DNA of 64,000 nucleotides from Meira nashicola (taxonomy: Eukaryota > Basidiomycota > Exobasidiomycetes > Exobasidiales > Brachybasidiaceae). This document shows positions 10,413 to 20,044 of this stretch, one piece after another. A program made the position numbers and the translations under genes. The notes beneath the pieces were generated by a model, which worked only from the letters and a program-made list of their open reading frames with translations, made no database searches and was not told the DNA's origin. Every line of letters starts with the position of its first letter. Within the stretch, counting starts at the first letter, position 1. The stretch covers positions 1,178,001-1,242,000 of the forward strand of contig BCJU01000002.1 of assembly GCA_001600355.1 (NCBI GenBank). The letters run 5' to 3'.

Positions 10413-13331
10413 TTATGACATCTCTAATAATTTATCGATAGCTTGCTGAACGTTTCCATCACATCCTTCCAATACAAGCCTACAAACGCTGGAATCCGTT
10501 TCAGGGAAAATACTTTTTAACGTTTCTACGCCTGCATCAAGATGAGCACGATCGATTTGAGCAACTTGTTGTTGTTGTTGATTGTCTTCTTCTTGTGCTT
10601 GTAATCTGTTCAATCTTGAATGTGCATTTTGAAAATGTTGTTGATCGATTGTATTCTCTCCACTTGATAAAGGTAAAGCAGATGATTGTGTTTGAGGAGT
10701 TTGTAAAATATTTGCTTCACTCAAGAAGCTAGGTAAAAAATTACTAAAATCCGATCGTTTTGACCGATTTGGCGCTCCAGGTGGATTTGTTGCGCTTAAT
10801 TGTTCTTGTACAGATCGATGATCTTCTCCAAATTCACTTCCATCATCTGTTGGCGTACGAACACCTCCTGATCCATCTAAAAGATAAGGATCTGTACTAC
10901 CTTGACGATTTGGCATATTGGGTGTATGTGGTGATCTTGCTTCGAATGAACGTGCTAATCGTTCAGATAGAGGCGCATTCATTGTTGCTTGACCAGTCGT
11001 TTGACCGGGTACATTCAAGGGTGCAAATCTTCCTTGACGTAATTCTTCTGATTGCGGAGTTGGTGGTTCAGAATCAGCATCAGCTCGCATTGCACGACTC
11101 CAAGAGCCAAAATTTAACGATGGTGTGCTGACATTTCTGGTTTCTTTCGATCTAGATTGAACTCCAGAAGCATTTTGATTTTGAACACCAGTAGATGGAG
11201 TTGTAGATCGAACGACTTGAGCTTGTTGACTTTGCACTTCATCAGCTCCGAATAAATTCCACATTCTTGCACGAGCTGAACTATTGGGAGCTGATCCTGG
11301 ATTTGATTCTGGCGTATCTCTTCCACTTCCCGGTCCAAAAGAAGAACTTGAAGATGGTCTAGGTCCATCCAATCCATCTTGAAACAATCTTCCCAAAGCA
11401 TTCATTGATCCTCCGAAACTAGCACCAATGCCAAGTCGAGCTGCTTCACCTGTTCTTTGAATAAATGCTTTTGTATCTTTTGCCAAAGCAGCCGCTCCAG
11501 CAGAAATGGGTACTCCTCTTGCACCATCTTCACTATCTGATGCAGACCCTTGTGGTGTCATTTGTGCAGATGAAGGTGAACCTGACGTTTCCCCGCCTTC
11601 TGATTTACCAAATGTTCTTCCTTCTTTACTTGTGTCAAATTGAACAGGCGTAAATGGTTCCGCAGATTCAGGTTGAACGCTCATCCTCTGTACAGCATCT
11701 TCTACATTCTCTTCAAATTGTTTCTGTGTGATATTGCTCAATGAAGTGTAATCCATCGTTTCGATAAACGCAATCGCTCCCATCAAACTTGACAAATAAT
11801 ATCCTGATTCACTTGATAATCGTTCAGGATTGCGGAATCGACTAATGTATTCCACATTCGAGATAAGATTGTCAGGATTTGCTCGTAAGACGACGAAAAT
11901 TAAGATTGGGACAAAATTATCTGCATTTTCTTGTGTAGACAAATGACGAATTAAGCCAAAGATCACCTTGCAACAATTGAGAATACAAATCACTTTATCT
12001 CTTGGAGCTTTGTAATGATTAATCTTGAGCAATTCTTGAATAGCGAAATCCACAAAACCTTTAGAATGATCGCCCACTGGAACGTCCAAATGAGTTTCAT
12101 CAATCCATCCGAAGAGACGAATTCTTTGCTTCAATACACGATCTCTTTCTAAATCATCCGTTTGTACGCTCCAGCGTCCTTCTCGTTTAATGGCTGGACT
12201 AAACGTATAGTTGTACAACCTATTCATGATAAGCTTTTCCATAGCTTCAGTTGCATTTTCAAATTCTGTGCTGGAAACATTTGACCATACTTCACATTCC
12301 CTCATTCGCAAAGAGATGAAATCCAAAAAGTCTAAAATTAATTTCGTTTGATCTGCAACTCGATAAGGCTTTTTTGTAAACCCTTTGATGAAACTTCGAA
12401 CGTATTCGCCCACTGGACCTGCGCTACGATGTCTCATTTGATCCAAAAATCGATTGAAATCAAAAGGTTTCTCTTCGCTGGCAGGTGTAGTTGGTGGTGG
12501 ACCTTTACCTATCCGTATTCCTGTAGATTTCTTCTCTGGAGTTTGTCCACTACTTGTCGAACTTTGTGGTGGTGCATTATCCGTTGAATTATTCGCCGAT
12601 GCTATGTCAATTGCGCTGGGTGCCGTTTTGTTGGTATTTGCTGGTGAATCCTGGATTGATGAAACACCAAATGCTCTTGCAACTTTTGCCACTTCATCCT
12701 CATTTGTAGCTTGTGTTGGAGGTGATTCGATTTCCTTGATAGGTGGTGGTGGTGCAGGTAAATCTCGTTCTTCCTTTGTCCATCCCGTAGGACTTGTCAC
12801 AGCCTCTGCTTCCGTCTGGCCTTCATCGGATTTCTTCAGCTCAGCTTCATTGACTTCAACTGCTCCTTCTTTAGTCGAGCTCAAAGATTTCGATTCTTCT
12901 GCTTTGTCGCTTTTTTCTTTTTCTTGCGTAACATCAGACTCTCCTTTTTCTTGTTCGATTTCAAGAACGGCCTCTGCTTTACCTTCTGGTACTTTGCTAG
13001 CAAGGCTCTCTTTGGTGGCCTTATTAGTATCATCTTTTGCTGTTTCAATCTGCTGCTTGTCTTCCTGCTGTGATTTCTGTCTCTCGTTGCCTACTTCTTG
13101 TTGATTTTTCTCAATACTTTCTTGTTCACCTTGTACATTGTTCGTTTTGTGAGAAGAGCTCTTTCCCTCTCCAATCAATTCATCTTCTGTTGCATTTTTC
13201 CCTTCCTCTTTTGATTGCACTATTATTTCCTCAGTTCCTGTTAATGTAATCTCTGTCTTGTCATTGTCTAGCTGTGATTGATCTTCGATTGCAGCTTCTT
13301 TGCTTTCTTCTACTTTTCCGCTATCGCTCAT
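10413..13331 (-). CDS. VPS9: Vps9-domain Rab5 GEF with C-terminal CUE domain
   Basis: 972 aa from ATG 13331. Residues 1 to about 285 are disordered and rich in Glu, Lys and Ser. The helical bundle and VPS9 domain span about 288-560: FDFNRFLDQMRHRSAGPVGEYVRSF, then LKQRIRLFGWIDETHLDVP, then KAPRDKVICILNCCKVIFGL and ADNFVPILIFVVLRANPDNLISNVEYISRFR. A long Ser/Gln/Pro-rich linker leads to a CUE domain in the last 45 residues (LDAGVETLKSIFPETDSSV...GNVQQAIDKLLEMS). Family knowledge: Vps9 activates Rab5/Vps21 for vacuolar and endosomal traffic, and the CUE domain binds ubiquitin. The linker is longer than in yeast Vps9 (451 aa). It is tandem with the fusion gene downstream and divergent from the thioredoxin-like gene. 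Confidence 0.92.
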   Translation of the reverse strand: MSDSGKVEESKEAAIEDQSQLDNDKTEITLTGTEEIIVQSKEEGKNATEDELIGEGKSSSHKTNNVQGEQESIEKNQQEVGNERQKSQQEDKQQIETAKDDTNKATKESLASKVPEGKAEAVLEIEQEKGESDVTQEKEKSDKAEESKSLSSTKEGAVEVNEAELKKSDEGQTEAEAVTSPTGWTKEERDLPAPPPPIKEIESPPTQATNEDEVAKVARAFGVSSIQDSPANTNKTAPSAIDIASANNSTDNAPPQSSTSSGQTPEKKSTGIRIGKGPPPTTPASEEKPFDFNRFLDQMRHRSAGPVGEYVRSFIKGFTKKPYRVADQTKLILDFLDFISLRMRECEVWSNVSSTEFENATEAMEKLIMNRLYNYTFSPAIKREGRWSVQTDDLERDRVLKQRIRLFGWIDETHLDVPVGDHSKGFVDFAIQELLKINHYKAPRDKVICILNCCKVIFGLIRHLSTQENADNFVPILIFVVLRANPDNLISNVEYISRFRNPERLSSESGYYLSSLMGAIAFIETMDYTSLSNITQKQFEENVEDAVQRMSVQPESAEPFTPVQFDTSKEGRTFGKSEGGETSGSPSSAQMTPQGSASDSEDGARGVPISAGAAALAKDTKAFIQRTGEAARLGIGASFGGSMNALGRLFQDGLDGPRPSSSSSFGPGSGRDTPESNPGSAPNSSARARMWNLFGADEVQSQQAQVVRSTTPSTGVQNQNASGVQSRSKETRNVSTPSLNFGSWSRAMRADADSEPPTPQSEELRQGRFAPLNVPGQTTGQATMNAPLSERLARSFEARSPHTPNMPNRQGSTDPYLLDGSGGVRTPTDDGSEFGEDHRSVQEQLSATNPPGAPNRSKRSDFSNFLPSFLSEANILQTPQTQSSALPLSSGENTIDQQHFQNAHSRLNRLQAQEEDNQQQQQVAQIDRAHLDAGVETLKSIFPETDSSVCRLVLEGCDGNVQQAIDKLLEMS

Positions 13332-13762
13332 TATGGCCTCATACAGTCCAAAAAGACGGATTTATGTTTTCCTTTCGAAAAATACAAGCTATACCACGCC
13401 CTTTCAAACCTTTTCTTCTTTGTATTTGATGGCAAGAAAGAAGGATATAAATGTGAAATGTATAATTGCCAAAAATAGTGTTGGACAGAGCTTAGCCTAA
13501 ATAAATGTGTTTCGAAACCCTAATTGGCGCCAGATAAACTGTTTTTTACACAACGACGGGCCTACTGAATGATTCCAGCGCTGGAACGGCGGATTTGTTA
13601 CCGTTTGTTTGCGCTCCGTGCGCAGCGCAGCGCGTTGGTTGTAATCCATTGTATGAATTTATGTTGCATGTACAAACATTAGAAGTACTGAAGATATCAA
13701 GATTTCCTTTTCATAATTACCATCACATCAAAAAGATATTGACAAATCAGTGTATAGACAAT
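13332..13762. other. Divergent promoter region
   Basis: 431 bp between the start codons of the Vps9 (-) and thioredoxin-like (+) genes. It includes the GC-rich GTGCGCAGCGCAGCGCG stretch near 13618-13634. An in-frame extension of the downstream ORF to 13595 begins at a TTG and is not taken as coding. Confidence 0.55.
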
Positions 13763-14998
13763 ATGTCACAAGAAGGAGAACTCTTAACTGCTCCTTCTAA
13801 TTCAGCACCTCCAGCACGAAGAAGTGTTTCATTTGGACCAGCTTCAATTTCAACAGCGACAAACGGAAATGTGCCAACGATTTTAGATCAAACAGGAAAA
13901 GGAGTAGAAAGTTCATCATCACAGATACAAAGTCAGAATAATTCATCAAGCTCATCGAGAAGAGTTGCTTCTGGATCTTCGTTTGGTGCTGGAGAAGAAG
14001 TTGCTAATCCTGGATCAATAAATATGACACCTTCAGGCTCATCAACCGGTGCTGTAGGAAATACAAGTGGTATATTGAAACCTGCTCTCAAAGCAGGAAC
14101 AGATCATAAAAGACTACCACCTCAATCTCACTATCAACATCCCGATCCACTTTTACGAAGATTAAGATTAGTGGATGATAAGGGAAATGCGATCAATTTG
14201 AAAGAATTTTTTGATGGTGTCAAGATTGTTGCATTTTACTTTAGCAGTCAATGGGCCGGACAACCTTTGAAAGAATATCATAATACCATCAGCGAATTTG
14301 CACGAGAACATCAAAGAGAATTTAAAGTAATTTATGTTAGCGTGGATGTGGATGAACAATGGTATAAAGCTGGAGTGAAAGGACAACCATGGGTTTCAAT
14401 GGTTTGGAACGATGGTAGTTCTTTACCTTCGCCCAATACAACAAATTCATCTTCGCCTTCGGCAGGAACAGATGATGAACCTTTACCACCTTTATTCAAT
14501 AATGAAAACTTTCTATTGGCACAAGAATTTGATATTGATGAATCACTATCCAAGACCGACACATCTGGTGAAGCGTATCTACGTCCTTTCTCTCGTGTTC
14601 ATTTAGCAAGTAAGCTCAACATTATTGCTGCTCCAACGGTGTGTATATATCATGTAGAAAAACAAAAGATGCTGGATTGGAACGTAAGAATGGCACGTCT
14701 ACACAGAGATCAAAGGGATGAAACTTGGTCAAGGTGGAAGAAAGGTGAATCAGCAAAGAGTTTTGGCTTAAGTGAAGCGTTGGCAAATTCGCCTGGAACT
14801 GTGAGCTTGGCAATCTTTGTTGCAATTTATTGGATCATCTTATTAGTTGGGGGACAAAAGTACAACTTTTTAAGACAAGCTTTTGAATCGCTCAATCCTT
14901 CTGCCAATTCTGCTGCATCTTCTGGCGGTGCATTACAGCAACCAGCAGAGGCTATAGAGAAAGCCATTAATTCTGCAAGAGAGCATATCGATTTTTAG
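13763..14998 (+). CDS. Thioredoxin/nucleoredoxin-like protein with C-terminal membrane segment, CxxC missing
   Basis: 411 aa from MSQEGELLTAP (ATG 13763). Residues of about 1-125 are Ser-rich and disordered. From about 133 comes a nucleoredoxin-like thioredoxin fold: RRLRLVDDKGNAINLKEFF, KIVAFYFSSQWAGQPLKEY, FKVIYVSVDVDEQWY, and later AAPTVCIYHVEKQKML with the cis-Pro strand. Where active members have W-C-x-x-C this protein has SSQWAGQP, so no redox cysteine pair is present there. A low-complexity insert (SSSPSAGTDDE) interrupts the domain. A hydrophobic segment (VSLAIFVAIYWIILLVGG) near residues 349-366 predicts one membrane pass, with a short tail after it. I infer a structural or chaperone role rather than a disulfide reductase. 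An upstream in-frame ATG exists at 13661. Confidence 0.7.
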   Translation: MSQEGELLTAPSNSAPPARRSVSFGPASISTATNGNVPTILDQTGKGVESSSSQIQSQNNSSSSSRRVASGSSFGAGEEVANPGSINMTPSGSSTGAVGNTSGILKPALKAGTDHKRLPPQSHYQHPDPLLRRLRLVDDKGNAINLKEFFDGVKIVAFYFSSQWAGQPLKEYHNTISEFAREHQREFKVIYVSVDVDEQWYKAGVKGQPWVSMVWNDGSSLPSPNTTNSSSPSAGTDDEPLPPLFNNENFLLAQEFDIDESLSKTDTSGEAYLRPFSRVHLASKLNIIAAPTVCIYHVEKQKMLDWNVRMARLHRDQRDETWSRWKKGESAKSFGLSEALANSPGTVSLAIFVAIYWIILLVGGQKYNFLRQAFESLNPSANSAASSGGALQQPAEAIEKAINSAREHIDF

Positions 14999-15163
14999 TG
15001 GGATGTCAAACTTATCTTACTTCTATTCATAAATCTTCGACTGTATATCTGTTGCTCTCATTTTACTTCAGCTTGTCCTGACGGATGCAACTTAATCTTT
15101 TTTTATTAATTTTACAAATTGGAGAATGCTTCGTGAATAATATACATATGCTAATAATTATCT

Positions 15164-17767
15164 TCATTCCTCCATTTTGGTATCCTCTTGTTCCTGTACT
15201 TCTCCGTCTGTTGATTGTTGCTGAATGACATCCGCTCCTTCTTGCGTTTCTTCTCCTTTCATTGCTGTATCTGCTGTCTCGGCTGCTGTAGCTTCCAAAG
15301 ATGTTTCCCCTTCATTAATGAATGTTGCATCCTCTTCAGGTTCGTAATCTGGTGAATCAGCTGTCACTTCTTCTTCCTCTTTCGCTTTCTCTTCTCCTTC
15401 TTCTGTGGCTGCCGTATCATCATCAGCCGTTTTCTCAACTGACTCTTCTTCTTTTTCGTCAGTCTTCATAGCTTCATCTTCTTCCTTTTTTGGCGCAGGT
15501 GTTGGTAATGCAGGTATACCATTCTCCTTATCTGAAATGGCAACCATCAATCGTGTTACATCATCAATACGTGGTCCAATAGTGGTAGAGCCATCGGGCA
15601 TCTCGCATCTCATCTTCCCCAAACTGCCTAAATTGGTCGTTCTTGCCATTCTCATTGCACGCCAAGCAAGTACACTACGTTTTTGTTCCAAGTCAGCCAA
15701 AGTAGAATCCTTCTCTTCCTTGGCTATTCTCTCTGCCTCCTTTGTCCTTTGCTCAGCTGGAATAGAAACAGAAAGGACGTAATGCACTGGTTGTTCGTAT
15801 CCTAAATCTTCCCTTCTTCGTTTTGCTTTTTGTTCATTTTGTGCGATTTGAGATGCGTATTGTTCCAAAGAAGGAATTCTAGGGCCCATCTCTAACTCAT
15901 CCAAACCATCCGTCTTGACTTCCACTTCAACACCCTCGGCATTTTCCATCTTTCGAATTTGTGGCTCAGGTCTACGTACTCCGTCTTCCCATAATCTAGA
16001 TAGAGCTGCTGTTCCTACCGAATGCGGATACGGTCTCAATGGTTGAGAAAATGTCTTGAATGCTTTTACGTATGTTTGTAATTCTTCTTTCGTCAACGCA
16101 GCACGATCGATTGGTTGACAATCTTCTGCTTTCCATCTTAACCAATTGACCTCTCTGGTCAGCACCAATACAATGGCATCGCTATACGCTTTCCCGTTTG
16201 GTGGGATGCTATTCAGGGTAGAAATAATGTCTTTCCATGTTTCGTGAATCCAGCGCTCGTCTGCTTCATCCAAGGTGAAATTTGAGGAATTAAGCATGTT
16301 GAGAAGCGGTTTATTCTTGTACTTTTCCATCTTTTCTTTATTCTGAGAGGTAAAGCCCAACATGAATTGCAACAGGATTAGGAATTGAACGAGAATGTGT
16401 CTTCTAAAACTTGCATCTCGGATCTCATATTCGAATAAATTATGACCCGTTAAATACTTCGGGAAGAAGCCATCATCGTTTGCTGATTCGATAGCGTCCT
16501 CCTTTTTGGATTGCTTGACATTAACATCTCTCCCTGCGTCAGGTGTTTCAGCCACATCTGCTGTAGCCTGTTCCAAGGTCCGTTTGCGCTCTTCATTTGT
16601 AGCTTTTCCTGACAATTCCTTCTCTCTGCGACCAACAGCTGCAAATACGTTTAGGATTGCTTTTGTAACGATGCGGAAATTTTTCACTGGACCTTTACTG
16701 CCTTCCGGAGTTGGATCTTTGCTATTTCGAGGTAGTACAATACCATCCTCTTCAGCAGCTTGATCTGCCGTTAAAGCATGAAAGAGCAATGTCGGATTGG
16801 CAAACCACTTTTGTGCTGACCAAAACATTGAATAAAATCTTGGATCTGAGTGTGACTGGGCTAGAACTTCATCTGATTCACGCTGTGCTTTAGCTTCGGC
16901 AGCCTTACGTTCTTCTTTGGTTTGCTTGCTTTCCGATTTCTTGCTTTTCTTTGGCTCTGAAGTCTCCTCTTGATCTTCTTCATTCTCTTCTTCTTTTGCG
17001 GAAGTCATATCTTCATTTTCATTTTCTGCGAGTGCGACATCATCTATTGTAGTCTTGTTGTCTACGTTAAAATCGCCTCGGAAGTTGACACCACTCCTTT
17101 CACCTGAAGGTAACACGCTACTTAACAAGCTTAAAACACGACCTGCAAAGATTGTATGTTGTCTTATAGGTTTAGACAGTCGTCTAAGAAGCTCGTTGCA
17201 TATCCGAAGAAGCGTAAGACCTTTTCCTTTTGTTGGCAAGAGACCTTTGGTTAACAAATCTTTCCTAGATTCGATGTATGTGAAATGTAAAGAGCAAGAT
17301 TCGATAGGTAAACGCTCCAGAATATCCTCATGAATGCTCATCATTAATGTTGGTTCTATAATATCTTCAATATCAAAGTTCAAAATGATATCAAATCGAT
17401 CAAATAGACGTCGAATGCCATGTCGTACCTCATCTTCATCCAATGTTGTTAGATTGGATAGAACTTCAAATATGTATCTCTTGCATTCTACAGCGAAAAG
17501 ATCACGTCTTACAATATCTCTGAAAGTATCTTGATTTCCTTCTTCTTGCTTTACGATTTCACTTTCGACGTATGCTTTTATATTTGACGTTCCTTCTGCT
17601 AAAACATCCACTACTAAATCAGGCGGTAATAGATCGTCAGAATGCGAATGAGCCTTTCTCGTTGATAAGAGCAATTCACTTTGTCGTTCAAGATTTGTCA
17701 AGACTCCATTCCGTATAGATTGTAGTGCAATCTCTGAACTGTTTATCGCCATCTTGACATCGGCCAT
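15164..17767 (-). CDS. THO complex subunit 1 (THOC1/Hpr1)
   Basis: 867 aa from the ATG at 17767. The frame is open three bases further, but only to a TTG. The THOC1 signature is clear at about residues 186-235: LLRICNELLRRLSKP, then FAGRVLSLLSSVLPSGERSG, then NFRGDFNVDN. Further conserved blocks are YSMFWSAQKWFANP and FRRHILVQFLILLQFML. An acidic stretch follows the first block, and the last 130 residues are Glu/Thr-rich and disordered. Family knowledge: Hpr1/THOC1 is a core subunit of THO/TREX, coupling transcription elongation to mRNP packaging and export and preventing R-loops. The gene is intronless and shares a 250-bp divergent promoter with the Dbp9 gene. Confidence 0.88.
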   Translation of the reverse strand: MADVKMAINSSEIALQSIRNGVLTNLERQSELLLSTRKAHSHSDDLLPPDLVVDVLAEGTSNIKAYVESEIVKQEEGNQDTFRDIVRRDLFAVECKRYIFEVLSNLTTLDEDEVRHGIRRLFDRFDIILNFDIEDIIEPTLMMSIHEDILERLPIESCSLHFTYIESRKDLLTKGLLPTKGKGLTLLRICNELLRRLSKPIRQHTIFAGRVLSLLSSVLPSGERSGVNFRGDFNVDNKTTIDDVALAENENEDMTSAKEEENEEDQEETSEPKKSKKSESKQTKEERKAAEAKAQRESDEVLAQSHSDPRFYSMFWSAQKWFANPTLLFHALTADQAAEEDGIVLPRNSKDPTPEGSKGPVKNFRIVTKAILNVFAAVGRREKELSGKATNEERKRTLEQATADVAETPDAGRDVNVKQSKKEDAIESANDDGFFPKYLTGHNLFEYEIRDASFRRHILVQFLILLQFMLGFTSQNKEKMEKYKNKPLLNMLNSSNFTLDEADERWIHETWKDIISTLNSIPPNGKAYSDAIVLVLTREVNWLRWKAEDCQPIDRAALTKEELQTYVKAFKTFSQPLRPYPHSVGTAALSRLWEDGVRRPEPQIRKMENAEGVEVEVKTDGLDELEMGPRIPSLEQYASQIAQNEQKAKRRREDLGYEQPVHYVLSVSIPAEQRTKEAERIAKEEKDSTLADLEQKRSVLAWRAMRMARTTNLGSLGKMRCEMPDGSTTIGPRIDDVTRLMVAISDKENGIPALPTPAPKKEEDEAMKTDEKEEESVEKTADDDTAATEEGEEKAKEEEEVTADSPDYEPEEDATFINEGETSLEATAAETADTAMKGEETQEGADVIQQQSTDGEVQEQEDTKMEE

Positions 17768-17875
17768 CAATCAAAATACATGATCATGAGAAGGAAATTC
17801 AAGTTTTTCTTGAAGTTCTCATGCAACCGTGCGTTTCCAAAAGAAGTGCAAATAGCGCGTTACGCTTCTTTTGCT

Positions 17876-17881
17876 CACGTG
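17876..17881. promoter_or_regulatory. CACGTG E-box between THOC1 and Dbp9
   Basis: A palindromic CACGTG lies in the 250-bp divergent intergenic region. It is a known bHLH (Cbf1/Pho4-type) core, but its use here is inferred only from position. Confidence 0.35.
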
Positions 17882-18017
17882 CGAAAACGCTTCCAAAATT
17901 TTTGGAAATTGAAGGTTTAATAATAATTCTTATTGCAGCAATACTTTGAACTTCTTCTTCTCTTCACTCCCGCTTATCAAGGTCAGTTGACTTTTTTGAT
18001 TCATTCGGAAATTAAAA

Positions 18018-19991
18018 ATGTCAACTAACGGAGAAGAGGATGCGATTGTTATGGCAAGCGAGAATGCTGTTCCAATTGCCCCTCAACCTGCTAATGTAGA
18101 GGATGAAGTCAAAGTTGGAGAAGGTAGTTCTACTAATACAAGCAAAATAGCTACTAGTTTTCAAGATTTTGCTCACCTTTTGGATGTAAGACTTCTAAGA
18201 TCTCTTGCTAAATTAGGTTTCTCTCATCCTACACCTGTTCAAGCAAGCGTTTTACCTTTAGCTTTGGCAGGATCTGATATTTTAGCAAGAGCGAGGACTG
18301 GAAGTGGTAAAACGCTTTCTTATGGATTGCCAATTTTGCAAAAGATTTTGCTAGCAAAGAAATCTATTTCACCTAGTGAGATGAATTATCAAGTAACAAG
18401 AGCGATTGTATTGGTTCCAACAAGAGAATTAAGTGAACAAGTTACTGCACAATTGAGTGCTTTATTACCTTTTTTGGACAAAGAGATAAAAGTTGTAAAT
18501 GTAGCAAGAGATGCATCAAAGAGTGTACACAAAATCTTACTTGCTGAAAGACCTGATATCGTTGTATCTACTCCATCAAAAGCATTCAGTCATGTCGATA
18601 GTGGTTCTTTGGACGTACAATACGTTGAAACTTTGGCGATCGATGAAGCAGATTTAATTTTATCTTATGGACACAATGAATCTTTACGAGCTTTATTGGC
18701 AAGTGGAAAATTGAATTCATCAATACAATGTCTATGTATGAGCGCAACAATGACACAAGATGTGAAAGCATTGAAAGGACTCGTATTGAAAAAGCCTGCA
18801 GTCTTGGATATTCCTGATCCGGAAGTGTCAACATTAACACAATACTGCGTTCAAGTTCAATCAGCAACAGACAAATTCTTATTGACTTATGTGATCCTAC
18901 GTTTACGTTTGATTAGGGGAAAGTGTATCATCTTTGTCAACGATATCGATAGATGCTATAGATTGAAATTATTTTTGGAACAATTCGGAGTCAAGAGTAC
19001 TGTTTTGAATGAAGAGCTACCTGTGAATAGCAGATATCATATCGTGCAAGAATTCAATAAAGGAGTGTATGATTTTATCATTGCGACAGATGAAAGTCGA
19101 TTTGGTGCAGATGCAGCAACAATAGAAGATCAAAATACCGAATCAGAAGGGAAGAATGTGAAAAAGAAGGCTGGAAGTAAGATAAAGAATAACGAATATG
19201 GTGTTTCTCGAGGTGTGGACTTTGTTTCGGTTTCATGTGTGTTGAATTTCGATCTTCCTGTTTCAGCAAAAGGATATACTCATCGAGTCGGAAGAACGGC
19301 AAGAGCAGGTAAGACGGGAACTTCACTTTCATTCGTTGTGCCTGAAGAAGTTTTTGAACAGGATATGCGAGGAGCATCTCATTCTAAACATCTTGTTTGT
19401 TCAACTACGGAAAATGATTCAAAAGTATGGCAATCAATTATTAAACAAGAAGGAACAAGATTTCAATCAATTCGAGATTGGCATTTTGATAGAAAACAAG
19501 TTGAAGCATTTAGATATCGTATGGAAGATGCATTGAGAAGTGTAACAAAACATGCAATTCGAGAAGCAAGAATTAGAGAATTAAAACAAGAAATGCTCAA
19601 CTCAGATCGATTGAAAGCACATTTTGAAGATAATCCTACCGATTTAGATTATTTGCGTCACGATAAAATTTTACATCCAACTCGTGTTCAATCTCATCTT
19701 AAACATATTCCGCATTACCTTATGCCTCGTATTCGTGCAGGTCAACAATCAAAAAGATTGGATAACGATTCAGGAGGTGATGAAGTAATTGATGAGAATA
19801 GCGGAGAGAAACGTAAACGTGAAGATGGTCAAGAAGGAGGATTAAGTCATGTAACATTTCACAAGAGAGGCGGTAGAGGTGGTAGAGGTGGAAGAGGAGG
19901 ATCGAGTACGAGAGGCAGAGGTGGTCGTCTGAATGGTAAACCTCAAGGTCCAAAAAAGAAGGGTGATCCATTGAAAAAGTTTGGAAGATAA
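18018..19991 (+). CDS. DBP9: ATP-dependent RNA helicase Dbp9 (DDX56 family)
   Basis: 657 aa. The helicase core is complete: Q-motif region FSHPTPVQ (about 70-77), Walker A ARTGSGKT (about 95-102), PTREL, IDEAD (DEAD box), SAT, and HRVGRTARAG (motif VI). The long insert before motif V (GADAATIEDQ...NEYGVSRGVDF) and the preceding ATDESRFG are typical of Dbp9/DDX56. The C-terminus is Lys-rich with an RGG tract (RGGRGGRGGRGG) and ends in KKGDPLKKFGR. Family knowledge: it is a nucleolar helicase for 60S subunit (27S pre-rRNA) assembly. The gene is intronless, and its 3' end lies 53 bp from the convergent queuosine-salvage-like gene. Confidence 0.93.
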   Translation: MSTNGEEDAIVMASENAVPIAPQPANVEDEVKVGEGSSTNTSKIATSFQDFAHLLDVRLLRSLAKLGFSHPTPVQASVLPLALAGSDILARARTGSGKTLSYGLPILQKILLAKKSISPSEMNYQVTRAIVLVPTRELSEQVTAQLSALLPFLDKEIKVVNVARDASKSVHKILLAERPDIVVSTPSKAFSHVDSGSLDVQYVETLAIDEADLILSYGHNESLRALLASGKLNSSIQCLCMSATMTQDVKALKGLVLKKPAVLDIPDPEVSTLTQYCVQVQSATDKFLLTYVILRLRLIRGKCIIFVNDIDRCYRLKLFLEQFGVKSTVLNEELPVNSRYHIVQEFNKGVYDFIIATDESRFGADAATIEDQNTESEGKNVKKKAGSKIKNNEYGVSRGVDFVSVSCVLNFDLPVSAKGYTHRVGRTARAGKTGTSLSFVVPEEVFEQDMRGASHSKHLVCSTTENDSKVWQSIIKQEGTRFQSIRDWHFDRKQVEAFRYRMEDALRSVTKHAIREARIRELKQEMLNSDRLKAHFEDNPTDLDYLRHDKILHPTRVQSHLKHIPHYLMPRIRAGQQSKRLDNDSGGDEVIDENSGEKRKREDGQEGGLSHVTFHKRGGRGGRGGRGGSSTRGRGGRLNGKPQGPKKKGDPLKKFGR

Positions 19992-20044
19992 AATTGGATT
20001 GGATGTGTGTAGATTTTGTACAATAGTATACAATTTTAATAGAT

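Noticed and set aside
12454..13104. 216-codon ORF on + strand
   Set aside because: It is antisense to the disordered Glu/Ser/Lys-rich N-terminus of the Vps9 gene. Its Ser/Ala/Val/Phe composition is the expected reverse-complement shadow.
13595..13762. N-terminal extension of the thioredoxin-like protein
   Set aside because: It begins with TTG. The extension is unlike the rest of the protein, and ATG 13763 is a better start.
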